Below are positions 6,160 through 9,541 of a stretch of 9,541 bases of DNA, one piece after another. Under the pieces are notes generated by a model. The model did not search any database and was not told the origin of the DNA. It saw nothing but the letters and a program-made list of their open reading frames with translations. Position numbers and translations under genes: made by a program. The first letter of the stretch is position 1. Each line of letters begins with the position of its first letter. The DNA comes from Opitutia bacterium UBA7397 (lineage in GTDB: Bacteria > Verrucomicrobiota > Verrucomicrobiia > Opitutales > UBA953): positions 8,757 through 18,297 of the forward strand of contig DKND01000099.1 in NCBI GenBank assembly GCA_002470605.1, read 5' to 3'.

Positions 6160-7188
6160 TTATTCGCCAAAGAGCGTTCCTTGAGCCGCCGTATCTTCAG
6201 GACCCACTGGATTAACTTCGGGATGGATGTGGCGCGGCGGGCGGGTGACCCGGGCAGCTAAGGCCCGCGTGCGTTCCTGGGCGAGACGTTCCACCATCCC
6301 CGCCAAGGCGTGACGGATCCATTTCGGCGTAAAAGAGGAGGCTGAATAATCACAAGGCCCGTAGCCATGAACGCGTCCGGCCTGCAACAACGCGTCGTTC
6401 TGGGCGAACTCGGCTTCGCTTTCCGGCACATAGACGGCAAAAGCTTTACCACCGTTCTTACGTAAGAGCGAAAAGACCGGCACGTCGCTCGGACCGTCTG
6501 CCACATAAATCATATTCTCGAAAGGCACCCGACGATCTTCGGTGCGCACGACGGCGTTGACATCGATTTCGGGATTCTTGTTCGAGCCTTTGTTGATTTC
6601 AAAAAGGAAGCGGGTTTTGATGGTATTATCGACCATCGCCGCGACTTGCGTGATTTCAGTCGGCAGATCCAAGGCCAATTCATCCTGCTTAGTGAAATGC
6701 GGGGGCAACGGGTGTTCCAAGAATTCGCAGCCGTAAATTCCATCGCAATGCGCCGCGAGCGAGGTCCCACGGATCATCTCCGCCAAACCCGTGCTGATGA
6801 TGTAATGCTCCAACACGACTTCGATGTTTTGCTTGTGCCCTAATTCTCGGACATACTGCTTCAACCCTGGAAAGAATTCTGGAAGTCCGTCGCACAATTT
6901 GATCTCCGCCCCCAATTCCCGCAGGCGGCTATTGGTCAGGCCTTTCATGGATCCCGCTTTGACGTAACTGAGCAGGTGATTAAGGTAGACCGAATCCTTA
7001 GGGGTGCGGATCCCCTTCCGGGCATAGAGCGCCGGCAGCTGGTTCGTTTCTTTCCAAAATTGCTCCTCGTCCACGCCAAAAGCGCGGAAAAGCGGTGTCT
7101 GCATATATCCGGGGCAAAGGGTCTTATCAAAGTCCCACACGCAGGTGAGGACATGGGTGCTACGGAGGGCTGGTTCCTTGGGCTGCAT
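6160..7188 (-). CDS. HAD-superfamily phosphatase-like hydrolase
   Basis: This 342-aa protein belongs to the haloacid dehalogenase superfamily. Motif I is DFDKT (19-23, D19 nucleophile and D21 acid/base). Motif II is likely S132 in IISTG, motif III a lysine (K191 is one candidate), and motif IV DGPSD (231-235). The 100-odd residues between motifs I and II form the cap; they include YLNHLLSYVK and an aromatic-rich segment (FFPGLKQY). A phosphatase acting on a small phosphorylated molecule is the usual expectation, but the substrate cannot be read from sequence. The last residues, QGTLFGE, follow a probably disordered tail (about 310-335). ftsK follows after 2 nt on the same strand. No Shine-Dalgarno site is visible before ATG 7188-7186. 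Superfamily assignment is strong; specific function is unknown. Confidence 0.88.
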   Translation of the reverse strand: MQPKEPALRSTHVLTCVWDFDKTLCPGYMQTPLFRAFGVDEEQFWKETNQLPALYARKGIRTPKDSVYLNHLLSYVKAGSMKGLTNSRLRELGAEIKLCDGLPEFFPGLKQYVRELGHKQNIEVVLEHYIISTGLAEMIRGTSLAAHCDGIYGCEFLEHPLPPHFTKQDELALDLPTEITQVAAMVDNTIKTRFLFEINKGSNKNPEIDVNAVVRTEDRRVPFENMIYVADGPSDVPVFSLLRKNGGKAFAVYVPESEAEFAQNDALLQAGRVHGYGPCDYSASSFTPKWIRHALAGMVERLAQERTRALAARVTRPPRHIHPEVNPVGPEDTAAQGTLFGE

Positions 7189-7296
7189 CAGAAATGGGAG
7201 TGGGTGAAAGGTCGGGCTTGCGGAGGGGGCTTACCCCCCTCCATTGAATAACCAAGGGACCTCGCCTGTCCAAGTCCCGATTGACCAAACCTGATC
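7189..7296. promoter_or_regulatory. Divergent intergenic region between the HAD gene and prfA
   Basis: This 108-bp gap must carry the promoters for HAD-ftsK (minus) and prfA-tcdA (plus). The best minus-strand candidate is TTGGAC, then 17 nt, then TATTCA, just beyond the hairpin described separately; its -10 match is weak. I found no good plus-strand promoter, and there is no Shine-Dalgarno site before ATG 7297. Confidence 0.4.
7222..7242. other. GC-rich hairpin in divergent leader region
   Basis: GGAGGGGG (7222-7229) pairs perfectly with CCCCCTCC (7235-7242) around a CTTAC loop. No T-run follows on either strand, so it is not an intrinsic terminator. It would lie about 34 nt before the HAD start codon in that mRNA, and 54 bp before prfA. 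It may be a leader structure or a protein-binding palindrome. Confidence 0.5.
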
Positions 7297-8388
7297 ATGT
7301 CCGCCAGCCCCCTCCGCCCCGACCTTACCAGCTTCCGCCGCAGGCTGACCGAGCTTGAGGGGTTTATGGCAGATCCGGCCACCTTCGGGGATAGCCGTCG
7401 AGCCGCCGCCTTGGGGGCCGAACTACGCTTCACCTCCAAAGCCGTGAAAGCCGATGATATCTTGGTCGCCCTCGAACAAGAGCTGGCCGAAGCCATCGCC
7501 CTTTCCCGCGAAAGCGACACGGAGATGCGCCACATGGCCGAAGAAGAGATCAAACGGCTAGGTCCGGCCGTCGAAATCGCCCGGGAACAGCTCATCCGCT
7601 CGATCATCCCACCTAATCCCGACGATTCTCGTAATGCTCTAGTAGAAATCCGAGCCGGCACGGGCGGCGAAGAAGCCTCGCTCTTCGCTTCCGAGCTGAT
7701 GCGCGCCTACACCCGATTCGCTGAGAAAAAAGGTTGGAAATGCGAATTAATGTCCCTCTCTCACTCCGATCTTGGCGGGGTGCGTGAAGCCGTCCTGCTC
7801 ATCGAAGGCGAAGGGGCCACCGCCCTGCTCCGCCACGAAGCTGGCGTCCACCGCGTCCAACGCGTGCCGGCCACCGAAGGCTCGGGCCGCGTCCACACTT
7901 CCGCCGCCACCGTCGCCGTGCTACCCGAAGCCGAAGAGGCTGAAGTCGTCCTAAAGCCCGAAGATCTCGACATGTCGGTCGCGCGGGCCAGCGGCGCCGG
8001 CGGTCAACACGTCAATAAGACCGAATCCGCCGTGCAGATTATTCACAAGCCCACGGGGCTGATGGTCTACTGCGCCGACGAACGTTCCCAGTTGCGAAAT
8101 CGCCAGAAGGCCATGCGCGTCCTGCGCGCACGTCTGCTCGACCTGACCCGCGCCAAAGAACGCGAGGTCCGGGCCGACGCCCGCAAGACCCAAGTGGGCT
8201 CGGGAGATCGTTCCGAACGTATCCGGACTTATAACTTTCCGCAAAATCGCATCACGGATCACCGTATTGACCTCACCGTCCACGGCATCGAACAAGTCCT
8301 CGAAGGCGACCTCGATGAACTGCTCAACGCGCTGTATGAGGCAGACCTGCGCGAGCGTGCCGAGGCGATCACGCGTCCGTCCGCCTAA
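7297..8388 (+). CDS. prfA: Peptide chain release factor 1
   Basis: RF1 ends translation at UAA and UAG by triggering hydrolysis of peptidyl-tRNA on the ribosome. The 363-aa length is normal. The catalytic GGQ is at 235-237 in SGAGGQHVNKTESAV. The codon-reading tripeptide is PAT (191-193, in RVPATEGSGRVHTS), the RF1 type rather than the SPF of RF2, which fixes the paralogue. The N-terminal coiled domain spans about 1-105, and the segment GTGGEEASLF (121-130) is typical. ATG 7297 gives a family-like N-terminus, though no Shine-Dalgarno site precedes it. tcdA follows after 12 bp, so the two form a likely operon. The Gln methyltransferase gene prmC, often next to prfA, is not adjacent here. Confidence 0.98.
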   Translation: MSASPLRPDLTSFRRRLTELEGFMADPATFGDSRRAAALGAELRFTSKAVKADDILVALEQELAEAIALSRESDTEMRHMAEEEIKRLGPAVEIAREQLIRSIIPPNPDDSRNALVEIRAGTGGEEASLFASELMRAYTRFAEKKGWKCELMSLSHSDLGGVREAVLLIEGEGATALLRHEAGVHRVQRVPATEGSGRVHTSAATVAVLPEAEEAEVVLKPEDLDMSVARASGAGGQHVNKTESAVQIIHKPTGLMVYCADERSQLRNRQKAMRVLRARLLDLTRAKEREVRADARKTQVGSGDRSERIRTYNFPQNRITDHRIDLTVHGIEQVLEGDLDELLNALYEADLRERAEAITRPSA

Positions 8389-8400
8389 TTCCGCGTCGCG

Positions 8401-9183
8401 ATGGACCCCGCCTACATCGAACGCTTCGCCGGCATCGGCCGTCTTTACGGGCGAGCCAATATGGAACGGCTATCGCGCAGTTCTTTTCTCATCGTGGGCT
8501 TAGGCGGCGTCGGCTCCTGGACGGCGGAAGCGCTTGCCCGCACGGGCGTCGGCCACTTGGTCTTGGTCGACGGGGACGCGGTTTGTATTTCCAATACGAA
8601 TCGTCAGCTCCATGCCGTCGCCGGTAATGACGGCAAAGATAAGACCCAAGCGATGGCGGAGCGCGTCCACTCGATTCATCCGGCCATCCGCACCACGCTC
8701 CACCCGCGCTTTCTTTCCAAGTTGAACGCCCACGAAGTCGTGAAAGATTTCGACGGCGTGGTGATTGATGCGATGGATTCGCTTTCACCCAAATGCGGGC
8801 TAATCGCGGAATGCTTTAATCGCAAGATTCCGCTCGTCAGCGTCGGCGGTTGTGCCGGTCGCCTCGACGGTACCCGCATCAAGGTCACCGACCTGACCGC
8901 TTCGCGCGACGATCCGCTCATGATGCTCGTGCGCAAACGGCTCCGGCAGAATTTCGATTTCCCGCGCAAAGGGCTCTTCCACGTTTCGTGCGTCTGGTCC
9001 GACGAACCTCTAGTCCAACCGACCGATTGCGCTGATCTGCCCGGCGGCACGCTGCCCGATGAGAATGAGCTGAACCCGAACTGCGAATGGGGATACGGCA
9101 CGGCCTCGCATGTCGCCGGCGCCTTCGGGCTCGCGGCCGCCGGCGAAGCTATCCGGCTCTCACTTCTGCGGGCCGATAAATAG
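8401..9183 (+). CDS. tcdA: tRNA threonylcarbamoyladenosine (t6A37) dehydratase, E1-like
   Basis: TcdA (CsdL, formerly YgdL) uses ATP to cyclise t6A at position 37 of ANN-decoding tRNAs into ct6A. This 260-aa protein keeps the MoeB/ThiF/E1-like fold. The N-terminal RFAGIGRLYG matches the E. coli segment RFGGTARLYG. The nucleotide-binding loop is GLGGVG (33-38), followed by ALARTGVG. An acidic strand end (D57) and NTNRQLHA (65-72) hold the ATP-contacting Asn/Arg residues. VIDAMDSLSPK is also conserved. Length and C-terminal half fit TcdA better than MoeB, ThiF or HesA, and no sulfur-carrier genes lie nearby. It sits 12 bp after prfA, giving a translation-accuracy pair. Its last 24 bp overlap the 3' end of the convergent tatD-like gene, with no terminator between them. 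Confidence 0.92.
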   Translation: MDPAYIERFAGIGRLYGRANMERLSRSSFLIVGLGGVGSWTAEALARTGVGHLVLVDGDAVCISNTNRQLHAVAGNDGKDKTQAMAERVHSIHPAIRTTLHPRFLSKLNAHEVVKDFDGVVIDAMDSLSPKCGLIAECFNRKIPLVSVGGCAGRLDGTRIKVTDLTASRDDPLMMLVRKRLRQNFDFPRKGLFHVSCVWSDEPLVQPTDCADLPGGTLPDENELNPNCEWGYGTASHVAGAFGLAAAGEAIRLSLLRADK

Positions 9184-9541
9184 GCGGCGGAAATTCGCCC
9201 GGGTCAGTTCCGCTGATGCCTCTGGTGTGACGCCCAAGGTCAAAGCCAACTGTTCGTTGGTTTTAAAGATGTTGGCCGGGTGATTCGATTCCGTGCCATC
9301 CGGACCCGGCGGCAACTCATGGCGGCGATACTCGGGAGCCGGACATAAGGCCGGCGCATCGGTCTCGATCAAGATGCGATCACGCGGGATGGCGGCGGCG
9401 AATTGCGAACGTAGCTCAAGCTTACGGGGCAGCAAATGGTGAGCGCTAAAGGAAAAGTAGGCCCCCAGCCGGCTCAACTCCGGCACTAATTCCACTGGAC
9501 CATTCCAGCTATGCAGCAGAAATCCGCGGGCAGGCAGCGGC
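9160..9541 (-). CDS. tatD: TatD-family metal-dependent hydrolase (5' end beyond window)
   Basis: The C-terminal 126 residues of a TatD-family amidohydrolase-fold enzyme are visible; the frame is open through the right edge, so the start is missing. Signatures are GFLLHSWNG (the strand ending in a metal-site His), GAYFSFSAHHL, and DRILIETDAP, whose Asp is the conserved active-site residue. Further on is SNHPANI, and the C-terminus NFRRLFIGPQK fits the usual TatD ending. TatD proteins are metal-dependent 3'-5' nucleases acting on DNA and RNA, with proposed roles in DNA repair and turnover; the paralogues YcfH and YjjV are hard to tell apart from a fragment, so the symbol is tentative. The gene converges on tcdA, overlapping it by 24 bp. 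Confidence 0.88.
   Translation of the reverse strand, partial: PLPARGFLLHSWNGPVELVPELSRLGAYFSFSAHHLLPRKLELRSQFAAAIPRDRILIETDAPALCPAPEYRRHELPPGPDGTESNHPANIFKTNEQLALTLGVTPEASAELTRANFRRLFIGPQK

Noticed and set aside
1..9541. CRISPR array, IS element, tRNA, rRNA or prophage module
   Set aside because: I saw no regularly spaced repeats, transposase motifs, terminal inverted repeats, tRNA T-loop signatures or phage genes by reading; a dedicated search was not possible.

Overview
The window looks like ordinary bacterial chromosome of moderately high GC. It carries mostly housekeeping genes, plus one short accessory stretch (about 2.38-3.56 kb) with two small, unusual, probably exported proteins. 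I infer a Gram-negative, Verrucomicrobiota/Opitutae-like organism from the overall feel of the proteins (FtsK, the HAD protein and the BNR-type sialidase-like protein). No single marker proves this, so the lineage is a soft call. Ribosome-binding sites are scarce: only radC has a clear GGAGG.

Layout. On the minus strand at the left edge are radC (cut off by the window start) and, upstream of it, can, a type II beta-carbonic anhydrase. Running away from can on the plus strand is a secreted BNR/sialidase-fold protein; the two genes start within 65 bp of each other. After a 236-bp stretch with no convincing gene come two small plus-strand genes, 172 and 74 codons. Both encode low-complexity Lys/Ala/Pro/Thr-rich proteins behind a hydrophobic N-terminus. 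Each has its own near-identical promoter (TTGAAA or CTGAAA, 19-nt spacer, GGTGTATTAT) only 7-10 nt before the ATG, and its own intrinsic terminator. The second terminator is a perfect 17-bp hairpin that also serves the convergent gene on the other side.

From 3.58 to 7.19 kb the minus strand carries a HAD-family phosphatase followed 2 nt later by ftsK, so the two are very probably transcribed and translated together. A divergent 108-bp region containing a GC-rich hairpin separates them from plus-strand prfA (release factor 1) and tcdA (t6A dehydratase), which form a two-gene translation-fidelity unit. A tatD-family hydrolase enters from the right edge on the minus strand, and its 3' end overlaps that of tcdA by 24 bp.

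Functionally the window combines genome maintenance and chromosome segregation (radC, ftsK, tatD), translation (prfA, tcdA), CO2/bicarbonate balance (can) and carbohydrate-related secretion (the sialidase-like protein). I see no CRISPR array, insertion sequence, prophage, tRNA or rRNA. The least explained items are the twin small-protein genes with their shared promoter, and the HAD phosphatase coupled to ftsK.
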